Shown piece after piece: positions 25,637 to 31,968 of a stretch of DNA of 32,190 bases. This DNA is from Cellvibrio sp. (GTDB taxonomy: Bacteria; Pseudomonadota; Gammaproteobacteria; Pseudomonadales; Cellvibrionaceae). The stretch's first letter is position 1, and each line of letters starts with the position of its first letter. The notes beneath the pieces were generated by a model. It was not told the DNA's origin and ran no database searches. It worked only from the letters and a program-made list of their open reading frames with translations. The stretch lies in assembly GCA_003524365.1 (NCBI GenBank), contig DQHS01000192.1, positions 28,534-60,723 of the forward strand. The letters are read 5' to 3'. A program made the translations under genes and the position numbers.

Positions 25637-25642
25637 AATTTA
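25637..25642 (-). promoter_or_regulatory. Probable -10 element of the second merR promoter
   Basis: TAAATT on the minus strand. Its centre lies 31 bp from the centre of the FNR-type box, close to the 32 bp expected for a class II FNR-activated promoter, and it would give a 5' leader of roughly 25 nt before the merR ATG. Confidence 0.45.
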
Positions 25643-25663
25643 CTCCTTTCAATACTCTCGATC

Positions 25664-25677
25664 TTGATCAGGATCAA
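25664..25677. promoter_or_regulatory. Perfect FNR/Anr-type box upstream of the second merR gene
   Basis: TTGAT-CAGG-ATCAA matches the FNR/Anr consensus at all ten defined positions. It sits 59 bp upstream of the merR start and at class II distance from a TAAATT -10 element, which suggests anaerobic activation of this regulator and perhaps of the RND operon behind it. Confidence 0.65.
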
Positions 25678-25687
25678 ACCCAAGAGT

Positions 25688-25701
25688 TAAACCTAGGTTT
25701 A
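25688..25701. promoter_or_regulatory. 14-bp perfect palindrome upstream of the second merR gene
   Basis: TAAACCTAGGTTTA is perfectly symmetric and lies 11 bp upstream of the FNR-type box. It may be the autoregulatory operator of the MerR protein, but a -35/-10 pair with 19-bp spacing around it is poor (TTCACT, TCTTGG), so the assignment is tentative. Confidence 0.45.
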
Positions 25702-25827
25702 GATAGTGAATTCAATACATCCTAAATCTGTGTGCGGCTCACAGGTCAAGTGAACTTTTTATATTTGTCGCCAGAGCGCGCATTTTTTTAATCTTGCTAA
25801 TAAGACTCTAGCGACGCCAAATGAGTA

Positions 25828-25863
25828 TTGAATTTGAATTTGAATTTGAATTTGAATTTGAAT
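25828..25863. repeat. Six perfect tandem copies of TTGAAT
   Basis: A 36-bp hexanucleotide microsatellite in non-coding DNA, uninterrupted over six units. It lies about 220 bp upstream of the second merR start. It is slippage-prone and could change promoter spacing or DNA bending. Confidence 0.95.
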
Positions 25864-25928
25864 TGCAGTAGCTACCTTTACCTGTGGATGGTCTGTTCGC
25901 TATACAACATAGCGAGGGGGAGTAAGTT

Positions 25929-25948
25929 GGGCGGGCGGGTTAGGAGGG
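25929..25948 (+). other. G-quadruplex-type motif
   Basis: Four GGG runs at 25929, 25933, 25937 and 25946 with loops of 1, 1 and 6 nt fit the G3-N1-7 pattern. It is on the plus strand of the intergenic region, preceded by another GGGGG run at 25915-25920. The complementary C-rich strand is in the RNA sense of the leftward genes. Confidence 0.6.
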
Positions 25949-26034
25949 ACAAAACTGCTCACGAAGCAAGTTCTTAGAGGAGGGAGTAAATTCGAAGCCG
26001 CGTAGGCGGCGCTAAAGAATCGAGGTATGTGTTT

Positions 26035-26493
26035 TTACATATCACTCATTCGTCCTGTTTGTCGGGATAGTCGCATAGCCTCATGCTCTTCCATCGCCAG
26101 TAGTGAACCAAGCAATGCCTTCGCCTCAGGAATGTCAGCCCTTTCTTCAATATCGCGATAAAGCTCAATAATTTGCTGGTGGTAATCAAAGACCTCTTGG
26201 CAGATATCATCAAAACCAAGTTGCGCGTAAGGTGCATCGCAAGTCCGATGTGATTTGATAGGCTGGTGTAACAAGTAGTCGTAAATGTACGTTTTCATTA
26301 CCTTGGACTCTGCCTGCGCCTCAAACGCACTTACCATTTTCTCCATTTTGCCTTCGTGCTCGGCCAGGTAATCAAGTAGTAATCGAGCACGCTCTTCTTC
26401 ATTTTTTGATGCGCAATGCGCAAGGCATTTTGCCAAGTGCCCATGGAGCTGGCGGGTCCAGTCAATTAAGTCTGAAAAAGTTTTAATCTCCAT
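26035..26493 (-). CDS. Small helical His/Glu/Cys-rich cytosolic protein (ferritin- or hemerythrin-like?), function unknown
   Basis: 152 residues from ATG 26493, preferred over an in-frame GTG at 26502 because GAGGT lies 7 nt upstream. No signal peptide or transmembrane helix. The chain is all helix with repeated metal-type residues: FSDLIDWTRQLHGHLAKCL, HCASKNEEERARLLLDYLAEHEGKME, a middle SHRTCDAPYAQLGFDDIC, DYHQQIIELYRDIEERA and LAMEEHEAMRLSRQTGRM. The spaced His/Glu pairs (LAEHE, EEHE) recall four-helix ferritin-like or hemerythrin-like proteins, but the exact di-iron spacing is not established here. It may store or sense metal or reactive oxygen. It is a single gene between the cop block and the second merR. 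Confidence 0.75.
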   Translation of the reverse strand: MEIKTFSDLIDWTRQLHGHLAKCLAHCASKNEEERARLLLDYLAEHEGKMEKMVSAFEAQAESKVMKTYIYDYLLHQPIKSHRTCDAPYAQLGFDDICQEVFDYHQQIIELYRDIEERADIPEAKALLGSLLAMEEHEAMRLSRQTGRMSDM

Positions 26494-26504
26494 ACTATGC
26501 ACCT

Positions 26505-26518
26505 CAAGTGTTCACTTG
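26505..26518. promoter_or_regulatory. Inverted repeat just upstream of the helical protein gene
   Basis: CAAGTG-TT-CACTTG is a perfect 6+6 dyad beginning 12 bp before the ATG and touching the Shine-Dalgarno. It may be an operator or an RNA hairpin that hides the ribosome site. Single CAAGTG half-sites recur at about 25748 and 26855. Confidence 0.4.
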
Positions 26519-26558
26519 ATTATCAAATTCATTTTCGAAACTCAGAGCGTTTAGTAGA

Positions 26559-26807
26559 TTACTTTTTTCCCTCTTCCACGCTGCGGTCGGTATCCCGATC
26601 CGGGCGCTTGTCCTCACCATGATTGTGCCCCCCGTGACCCTTGTGCATAAATAGATGCATCAACGGGCACAGCAAAATGATGAGATAAGGCAAATATGGC
26701 AGGGTGTGATTGCCATGTTCTACCAACAAAAAATAGAGGGCGGCGCCAATCAGAGTGAGAGTCGCAAGCCCGTGTAGGCTAGACCAGTATCTAGGTGCAT
26801 TTGCCAT
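26559..26807 (-). CDS. DUF2933 family small membrane protein with His-rich tail
   Basis: 82 residues. Two closely spaced transmembrane helices (about 12-28 and 38-56, the second with PYLIILLCPLMHLFMH) are followed by a His/Gly cytosolic or periplasmic motif HKGHGGHNHGED and a charged tail. This is the DUF2933 pattern (short membrane protein with CPLMH and a GH-rich end), which is commonly found in copper and other metal resistance clusters; function is not known. AGGAAAA precedes the ATG. Its upstream region holds a perfect FNR-type box. Confidence 0.8.
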   Translation of the reverse strand: MANAPRYWSSLHGLATLTLIGAALYFLLVEHGNHTLPYLPYLIILLCPLMHLFMHKGHGGHNHGEDKRPDRDTDRSVEEGKK

Positions 26808-27073
26808 AACGATTTTTCCTATATCGACTCTGCGTTAAAAGTTTGAGAAGCTGGACTCAAGTGATGTACTAAACATTTTGGTACGGTAACTAGACTAGTC
26901 CGATTGTTTACGCGATCAGTTGATACAGATCAATCGTTAATGCGACGACAATCCATATCTGCCAATGGAGTGAAGATAAACACTTATCTTGCATTAGCGA
27001 ACTATTTGTAAGGCAATCTCTGTACGTTGACCCACATAGACATCCAAACTTTCTGGTTAAATTTTTTACATAT
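26808..27073. other. Intergenic region of 266 bp with dyads and FNR-type box
   Basis: No gene is supported. It contains the dyad ACTAG-A-CTAGT (26889-26899), the FNR-type box (26920-26933) and a 7+7 dyad AAGATAA-N4-TTATCTT (26973-26990). An apparent 61-codon ORF across it lacks a ribosome site and known composition and is not called. No clear terminator follows the cytochrome gene. Confidence 0.5.
26920..26933. promoter_or_regulatory. Perfect FNR/Anr-type box upstream of the DUF2933 gene
   Basis: TTGAT-ACAG-ATCAA matches all ten defined bases of the consensus. At class II distance on the minus strand there is a weak -10 (TAGTCT, 26897-26892), inside the ACTAG-A-CTAGT dyad, which would give a leader of roughly 78 nt. 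Confidence 0.6.
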
Positions 27074-27604
27074 CTAGTGGTGATTACTTTCACCCGACGC
27101 TCGGGTAGTCAATATCTGATATTGCTCCGGTGTTAATGACGGAAGCTTCTGAATAAATGCCACCATTGCCCAAATACGTTGGTCATCGTGTGTTGGCCCC
27201 CAAGCGGGCATACCGCTGGCTTTTATCCCATGTTTGATGATCCAGAATTGACGGCGCGCGCTGTTGGCCTGCTCATCTTCCGGTAGTGTCAAATTCGGTG
27301 GGCTTGGGTAGAGCCCAATACTCATATCACTTTGCGTGCGCCCCGGCTTTAAATGACACTGGGCACACATATCGTTGTAATCCGGCCCACCACTGAGGAG
27401 TAGTTGGGAATCGTTTAAATCAGGAACGTCAATTTCCGCAGCGGCGCGCGCAATGGATCGCTCACGCAAGGTTTCCAGCAGCCAATAAGTTGCTTTATTG
27501 TGTGGCACATCGGCGCCGATCGGGTATAGCCCTGCATTGACATAAGCATATGCTACGACCAGTGCGGCAACACTAAGCAGGATGATCCATTTAATGGTTT
27601 TCAT
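27074..27604 (-). CDS. Membrane-anchored monoheme c-type cytochrome
   Basis: 176 residues. An N-terminal hydrophobic helix (about 5-25) without a clear cleavage site suggests a periplasmic protein anchored in the inner membrane. The heme site is CAQCH (Cys80, Cys83, His84) and the axial Met lies in ASGMPAWG (Met132), followed by the usual IWAMVAFIQKLP helix of class I cytochromes. It should carry electrons in the periplasm, perhaps to or from the copper oxidase CopA or a reductase outside the window. GGAG lies about 8 nt upstream of the ATG. It follows the Met/His-rich protein gene by 109 nt, on the same strand as the cop genes. Confidence 0.9.
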   Translation of the reverse strand: MKTIKWIILLSVAALVVAYAYVNAGLYPIGADVPHNKATYWLLETLRERSIARAAAEIDVPDLNDSQLLLSGGPDYNDMCAQCHLKPGRTQSDMSIGLYPSPPNLTLPEDEQANSARRQFWIIKHGIKASGMPAWGPTHDDQRIWAMVAFIQKLPSLTPEQYQILTTRASGESNHH

Positions 27605-27713
27605 GTATCGTTCTCCAGATTAACAACGGATGTACAGCAAACACTGTCATCCGTGTCCAATAGCGATTTGTGGGTTGCCCACTCAGCTTAGTAAGCAACC
27701 CGCGCATTACCCA

Positions 27714-28052
27714 TCAATGGGCACTGTGCCCTTCATGGCTTTCACTGGAGGTCGATTTGCTCTTATCCATTCCTTCCATGTCTCCGTGATTCATGCCTTC
27801 CATCTTCTCGTGATCCATTCCTTCCATGCCTTTGTGCGGATCGCTAGCAGCAGATTTTGCACTGCATTTTTTCATCAGGGCCTGCATCACCGGATCATTC
27901 ATATCCATCTTGGAGTGATCCATTTTTTTCATCGCATCACAATCGGGCGCTTCTGCCGTTTTGGCATGCTCTGCGGGATCATGAGCGAAGCTCGGAGCCA
28001 CCATCAATGCACTGGACAAGATCAAGGCAGAGTTAAGAAAAAAAGTTTTCAT
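27714..28052 (-). CDS. Small periplasmic Met/His-rich copper-binding-type protein
   Basis: 112 residues with a signal peptide (about 1-23, ending PSFAH). The mature part is rich in Met, His, Asp and Lys: HDPAEH, CDAMKKMDHSKMDMND, MKKCSAK, GMEGMDHEKMEGMNHGDMEGMDK and an ESHEGHSAH tail. Such MDH/GMDH motifs bind Cu(I) by Met and Cu(II) by His. The repeats resemble the Met-rich N-terminal region that usually belongs to CopB, which is missing from the CopB encoded just upstream (gap 39 nt). GAGGAA precedes the ATG. A copper-storage or copper-delivery role is inferred. Confidence 0.8.
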   Translation of the reverse strand: MKTFFLNSALILSSALMVAPSFAHDPAEHAKTAEAPDCDAMKKMDHSKMDMNDPVMQALMKKCSAKSAASDPHKGMEGMDHEKMEGMNHGDMEGMDKSKSTSSESHEGHSAH

Positions 28053-28091
28053 CGTATATTCCTCACTAATTAATATTGGTTAGCACTGGAA

Positions 28092-28808
28092 TTAAAACCA
28101 GGCACGAACACCGGCGACCCACTGGGCATCGCTGGTGGGCTCGCCATGCTCACGTACAAAATCGGCGGTATTGCCGAAGCTTTTCGTCCAATTCACACCG
28201 ATATAGGGTGCGAATTCGCGGCGAATTTCGTAACGCAGCCGCAGGCCTGCCTGACCATCAGACAAGCCTGAACCTGTCAGCCGGTGCATATCGTTCTGGC
28301 CATAAAAGTTCACCGACACTTCCGGAGATAACACCACTTTTTGGGTGAGCATCCATTCGTATTCCGCCGATAAGCGCGCGCCGGTATCACCCGAATCTCC
28401 GACAAACAACGCCGCATCGATTTCAAAGAAATACGGCGCTAACCCCTGGATACCGATCACACCCCATTCGCGTTCCGGTGTGGGCTTCAGGTCTTGTCGC
28501 ACACCGACCTGCACATCCCAGAACGGGGCGATGGCGCGGCTGTACAGCGCCTGGATTTCGGCTTCCTCCGTTTCACCGTCTACTCGTTCTACATCGGTTT
28601 TGATCCAGAGTTTGTGCAGGTCTTTACCAATCCAGCCCTGGGCTTCGAGCACATACGGATCGGCCTCGTCATCACCATCGCGCCACTCGAATTGGTCAAT
28701 CATCACGCGCGTCAGCATGGGGTCATCCCCCTCGTGGGCAATCACGGGCAGACTCGATAGCGCGGTTGCCCAAAGGGTCAGGGTCAGTTTTTTTGATAGG
28801 TTTTTCAT
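28092..28808 (-). CDS. copB: CopB, outer-membrane copper resistance protein (short form)
   Basis: 238 residues from ATG 28808; the ATG at 28814 is only 2 nt from the GGAG, while 28808 is 8 nt away. A signal peptide (about 1-22) is followed directly by the CopB beta-barrel domain: MLTRVMIDQFEWRDGDDE, YVLEAQGWIGKDLHKLWIKTD, IQALYSRAIAPFWDVQVGVR, QGLAPYFFEIDAALFVGDSG and the C-terminal WVAGVRAWF ending in Phe, typical of outer-membrane proteins. Other CopB proteins carry a long Met/His-rich segment before the barrel; here it is absent. CopB works with CopA in periplasmic copper sequestration. It starts 11 nt after the copA stop. Confidence 0.92.
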   Translation of the reverse strand: MKNLSKKLTLTLWATALSSLPVIAHEGDDPMLTRVMIDQFEWRDGDDEADPYVLEAQGWIGKDLHKLWIKTDVERVDGETEEAEIQALYSRAIAPFWDVQVGVRQDLKPTPEREWGVIGIQGLAPYFFEIDAALFVGDSGDTGARLSAEYEWMLTQKVVLSPEVSVNFYGQNDMHRLTGSGLSDGQAGLRLRYEIRREFAPYIGVNWTKSFGNTADFVREHGEPTSDAQWVAGVRAWF

Positions 28809-28819
28809 CGGCATTTCTC

Positions 28820-30943
28820 CTAAACAACCCTGACTTCACGCATCATGCCGGGCATGTGGTAAAGCAAATGGCAGTGATACGCCCAACGGCCCTTGGCATC
28901 GGCAGTCACGAGGTAACTGATGCGCGAACCTGGCTGGACAAGGATGGTGTGTTTACGCGGAATGTACTGTGGATCGCCGGTTTCCAATTCGCTCCACATT
29001 CCGTGCAAATGGATGGGATGCGTCATCATGGTGTCATTGACCAGAATGATACGCACGCGCTCGCCAAAGCTCAGCTCCAGCGGCTTGGCATCGGCAAAAT
29101 TGAGGCCATTGATCGACCACATATAGCGGCGCATGTTGCCGGTCAGGTGCAGCTCAATCTCCCGTGAGGGCTCACGTTTGTCGTAGGTGGGATGCAGGCC
29201 CCGGATGTCCGCGTAGGTCAATACACGGCGACCGTACAGTTTTTGGTGATCACGCAGTCCAATCCCCGGATCGGCCAAGCCGCTTTGAGGTGCGTCTGAA
29301 CGCATATCCACGTGTGGGCCAAATTCCGTATCAACATGGCTTATCTTGGTGAGCGGATCAAAATTGCTGCCAAAACCTGCTTTGGCCAGACGCGATTTGC
29401 CGGTGTGCTGGCTGTGATCCATTTTCGACATATCGTGCCCGCTGTGATCCATAGCGCCCACGTCATGGCCGGAGTGATCCATACCTTCCATTGAGGGCTT
29501 CGAGTGCTGGCTATGGTCCATCTTCATGGCTGACATATCGTGCCCGCTATGGTCCATCGCGCCCATGTCATGACCGGAGTGATCCATACCTTCCATGGCG
29601 GGCTTCGAATGCTGGCTGTGATCCATCTTCATGGCCGACATATCGTGGCCGCTGTGATCCATCGCTCCCATGTTATGGCTGGAGTGATCCATACCACCCA
29701 TGTCGTGTCCACTGTGATCCATGCCGGACATATCCATCCCCATGTCGCGATGACCTAACGTGGGAGCCGGGTCCATCGCCGGTATCTCGGCCCGCAAGGC
29801 AATATCCGTCGTCAGGGTGCCACGGGCATAACCGGTACGGTCATTACTTTGGGCAAAGATGGTGTAGGCGCTATCAGCAGCGGGTTCCACGATGACATCG
29901 TAGGTTTCCGCTACCCCGATACGAAATTCATCGACCACGACCGGCTGGATATTCTGGCCGTCAGCAGCGACGACCGTCATTTTTAATCCCGGAATCCGCA
30001 CATCGAAAATGCTCATCGCCGCGCCGTTGATAAAGCGCAGGCGTACTTTCTCACCGGGTTTGCAGAGTCCCAACCAGCCTTGATCCGGTGTAACGCCGTT
30101 CATCAAGTAGGTGTAGGTATAACCGGTCACGTCCGATATATCAGTTTCGCTCATGCGCATCTGGCCCCACATGGCGCGCTCGTTCCAGGTAGCTGCGAAC
30201 CCTTTGGTTTTGAGGTCACGCACCAGATCGCCAACCGTCCGCTCGCGGAAGTTGTAGTAGTGGCTCATCTTTTTCAGGGTGCCGTAGACTTTTTCAGGCG
30301 CGGTGTCCGTCCAGTCAGACAGCAGCACAACCATATCCCGGTCGTAGGAAACCGGATCAGGATCTTTGGGATCAATGACGATGGCGCCCATCAACCCGGT
30401 TTGCTCCTGAAATCCGGAATGGCTGTGATACCAATAGGTGCCGCTTTGCTGGACATCAAACTCATAAACGAAGGTCTCGCCCGGCTTGATGCCGTCAAAA
30501 CTCATGCCCGGCACGCCGTCCATTTCTGAGGGCAAAATGATGCCGTGCCAGTGGATGGAGCTGTCATGATCAAGCGTATTGGTTACCCGCAAGGTCACGC
30601 GTTCTCCTTCTTTCCAGCGCAGGATGGGCGCAGGCAAGCTTTGGTTAACGGTGGTGGCGATACGGTGTTTGCCGGTGAAGTTGACCTTCTGGAAGCCAAT
30701 CGATAGATCGAACTGTTTTCCAGCCAAGGTCTGGGGGTCATTGTTTTGCAATGGTGTAGCGGCAAATAGCTGACCCGATAACGGTAACGCACCCAGTGCT
30801 ACCAATGAGGAGGCACCGAGTACAAAGCGACGACGTGACTGGTCTGGTGGCAATATGTCCGGTACTACCGGATAGCGATCCGTTGCGCTGCTCAGCTCCG
30901 TTGGTATGTGTATCCCCGCTGTGCGGGTGTCGGGAATTTTCAT
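28820..30943 (-). CDS. copA: CopA, periplasmic multicopper oxidase with Met/His repeats
   Basis: 707 residues from ATG 30943 (GGAG 7 nt away; the in-frame ATG at 30949 is only 1 nt from it). A Tat signal with QSRRRFVLGA (Arg37-39) and a hydrophobic stretch shows export in folded form. The copper-oxidase domains contain all type 1/2/3 ligands: HWHG (131-134), HSHS (173-176), HPIHLHG (from about 642) and HCHLLYHMPGMM (from about 690). Between domains 2 and 3 lies a long Met/His-rich insert built of MDHSGHDM units. It oxidises Cu(I) to the less toxic Cu(II) in the periplasm and binds copper through the insert. The Shine-Dalgarno lies next to the DUF411 stop, so the two genes are tightly linked. 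The name copA here means the PcoA-type oxidase, not the ATPase at 15468. Confidence 0.95.
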   Translation of the reverse strand: MKIPDTRTAGIHIPTELSSATDRYPVVPDILPPDQSRRRFVLGASSLVALGALPLSGQLFAATPLQNNDPQTLAGKQFDLSIGFQKVNFTGKHRIATTVNQSLPAPILRWKEGERVTLRVTNTLDHDSSIHWHGIILPSEMDGVPGMSFDGIKPGETFVYEFDVQQSGTYWYHSHSGFQEQTGLMGAIVIDPKDPDPVSYDRDMVVLLSDWTDTAPEKVYGTLKKMSHYYNFRERTVGDLVRDLKTKGFAATWNERAMWGQMRMSETDISDVTGYTYTYLMNGVTPDQGWLGLCKPGEKVRLRFINGAAMSIFDVRIPGLKMTVVAADGQNIQPVVVDEFRIGVAETYDVIVEPAADSAYTIFAQSNDRTGYARGTLTTDIALRAEIPAMDPAPTLGHRDMGMDMSGMDHSGHDMGGMDHSSHNMGAMDHSGHDMSAMKMDHSQHSKPAMEGMDHSGHDMGAMDHSGHDMSAMKMDHSQHSKPSMEGMDHSGHDVGAMDHSGHDMSKMDHSQHTGKSRLAKAGFGSNFDPLTKISHVDTEFGPHVDMRSDAPQSGLADPGIGLRDHQKLYGRRVLTYADIRGLHPTYDKREPSREIELHLTGNMRRYMWSINGLNFADAKPLELSFGERVRIILVNDTMMTHPIHLHGMWSELETGDPQYIPRKHTILVQPGSRISYLVTADAKGRWAYHCHLLYHMPGMMREVRVV
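29402..29750 (-). repeat. Tandem Met/His-rich repeats in the copA oxidase gene
   Basis: Units of 35 residues (105 bp) built from MDHSGHDM-GA, MDHSGHDM-SA, MKMDHSQHSKP and MEG occur in two nearly complete copies plus a shorter third one, with high DNA identity between copies. This indicates recent expansion of the copper-binding insert. Confidence 0.88.
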
Positions 30944-30954
30944 GTCCATTCTCC

Positions 30955-31464
30955 TTAGAATGTTTGCGTCAAACTGGTGATGCGGATGTACACCTCGCTG
31001 CTGCCATCGCTTTTCAGCAAGAGCACATCGTAGGGTGTGAAGCGGTCGCCCATTTCCATGCCGGGGCTACCCACCGGCATGCCGGGAACGGCCAAGCCTA
31101 TGGCTCCTTCAGGCTTTTCGGCGAGGAAACGGGTAATGACCGGAGCCGGAATATGGCCCTCAAATACATACCCGTCAGGTGATATAGCGGTATGGCAGGA
31201 CTGGTATTGGGGGCTAATCCGGTAGCGGTTTTTGATCGCGTTCAGATCATCGGGATGATGGATATTGGATTTCAGCCCATGGGATTGCAGGTGGGAAATC
31301 CATTCCTCACAACAACCGCACGTCGGGCTTTTATATACCTCTAACTGCACGGGTTTAGCAGCAGTGGCTGTTGATGGGGTGGATGAGGCGTGCACCGTGT
31401 GGCTTATCAATAAAAACGTGATTATCAAACTACCAATAGCGCCTATAAGACGTTGGGAAACCAT
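30955..31464 (-). CDS. DUF411 family metal-binding protein (CopG-like thioredoxin-type)
   Basis: 169 residues from ATG 31464 (GGAG 5 nt upstream; the longer frame from 31518 is rejected). A signal peptide (about 1-26, ending VHASS) is followed by the DUF411 domain: VYKSPTCGCCEEWISHL (Cys49, Cys51, Cys52), NAIKNRYRISPQYQSCHTA, the FEGHIPAPVITRFLAEKP strand-helix unit and GLAVPGMPVGSPGMEMGD with its Met-rich loop. DUF411 proteins are periplasmic copper-handling proteins related to CopG, which can bind Cu clusters through Cys and Met. It is upstream of the oxidase gene with 11 nt between stop and start. Confidence 0.9.
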   Translation of the reverse strand: MVSQRLIGAIGSLIITFLLISHTVHASSTPSTATAAKPVQLEVYKSPTCGCCEEWISHLQSHGLKSNIHHPDDLNAIKNRYRISPQYQSCHTAISPDGYVFEGHIPAPVITRFLAEKPEGAIGLAVPGMPVGSPGMEMGDRFTPYDVLLLKSDGSSEVYIRITSLTQTF

Positions 31465-31467
31465 AAA

Positions 31468-31522
31468 AGCTCCAGACAACACGAGGTTGTTAAACACCAA
31501 TGAGGGAGCTAATTTCACTCCC
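31468..31522 (-). other. Mutually exclusive hairpins before the DUF411 gene
   Basis: On the minus-strand RNA, AGCTCC (31510-31505) can pair with GGAGCT (31473-31468), which holds the Shine-Dalgarno of DUF411, or its CTCCC part (31508-31504) can pair with GGGAG (31522-31518). The two pairings overlap, so they compete. A further small hairpin ACAAC/GTTGT lies at 31489-31475. Confidence 0.4.
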
Positions 31523-31575
31523 GCGAATACAATTGGAAGATCGATACGCCAAATTTTAGGCGTAACTGTCCTGTA

Positions 31576-31968
31576 TCAGCGGAAAATGGGGGGACGATAG
31601 AGGGAGGAAATTGGCGAGCTGGGGATGTACTGGTGATACCCGTTGGTATTCACTGACGTGTCAGATTGGACTGCAAAAGCCAAACTGTAGGCCAACGCCG
31701 GTGCCGAACAACTGCTGGAGGAGCAATGCCCCATGGTTTTACAACAATCGTGAGTGGCTTTCATATCCATGGTCTTATCCTGGACATCCATTTGGCTCAT
31801 ATCGTGATGCATGCCCATCATCGAATGATCCATGGATTCCATGTCATGACTCATTGGCGCAACGTCCATAAACTGGCATGGCATAGCCACAACCGCTAAC
31901 GATTGGCCCAAAAAGACCAAGGTAAGCAGTGCGATTAACCACACAGGATAGCGTTGTTTAATGCCCAT
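31576..31968 (-). CDS. Small Met/His/Cys-rich secreted protein ending in RPP, first gene of the cop operon
   Basis: 130 residues. A signal peptide (about 1-29, ending AVVAM) precedes a Met/His stretch (MSHDMESMDHSMMGMHHDM) and a Cys cluster (HDCCKTMGHCSSSSC). A linker with little hydrophobicity leads to SSLYRPPIFR, RPP at 125-127; the last Cys lies 38 residues before that Arg. It shares signal, metal cluster and RPP tail with the proteins before cusB and czcC. It may bind copper in the periplasm, act as an arrest-type leader for the operon, or both. Unlike the other two, its last codons do not show a long complement to the next Shine-Dalgarno. A GGAG lies about 14 nt upstream of the ATG, rather far. 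Confidence 0.72.
   Translation of the reverse strand: MGIKQRYPVWLIALLTLVFLGQSLAVVAMPCQFMDVAPMSHDMESMDHSMMGMHHDMSQMDVQDKTMDMKATHDCCKTMGHCSSSSCSAPALAYSLAFAVQSDTSVNTNGYHQYIPSSPISSLYRPPIFR

Larger units (their letters stand above)
25606..26034. other. Intergenic region of 429 bp with several non-coding signals
   Basis: No gene is supported here. From left to right it holds the MerR promoter with an FNR-type box and a palindrome, a perfect 6 x 6-bp repeat, a small hairpin (CGCTAT/ATAGCG, about 25899-25915), a G-quadruplex-type tract, and a hairpin GCCGC-GTAG-GCGGC (25997-26010). None of the hairpins has a U-tract, so no terminator is called for the gene at 26493. Confidence 0.6.

Noticed and set aside
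25997..26010. GCCGC-GTAG-GCGGC hairpin as a REP element or terminator
   Set aside because: A single copy was noticed, no U-tract follows, and the GTAG is in the loop rather than before the stem as in REP elements.
26908..27093. 61-codon minus-strand ORF between the cytochrome and DUF2933 genes
   Set aside because: No ribosome site, overlaps the cytochrome end and the FNR box and dyads, which are better explained as regulatory DNA.
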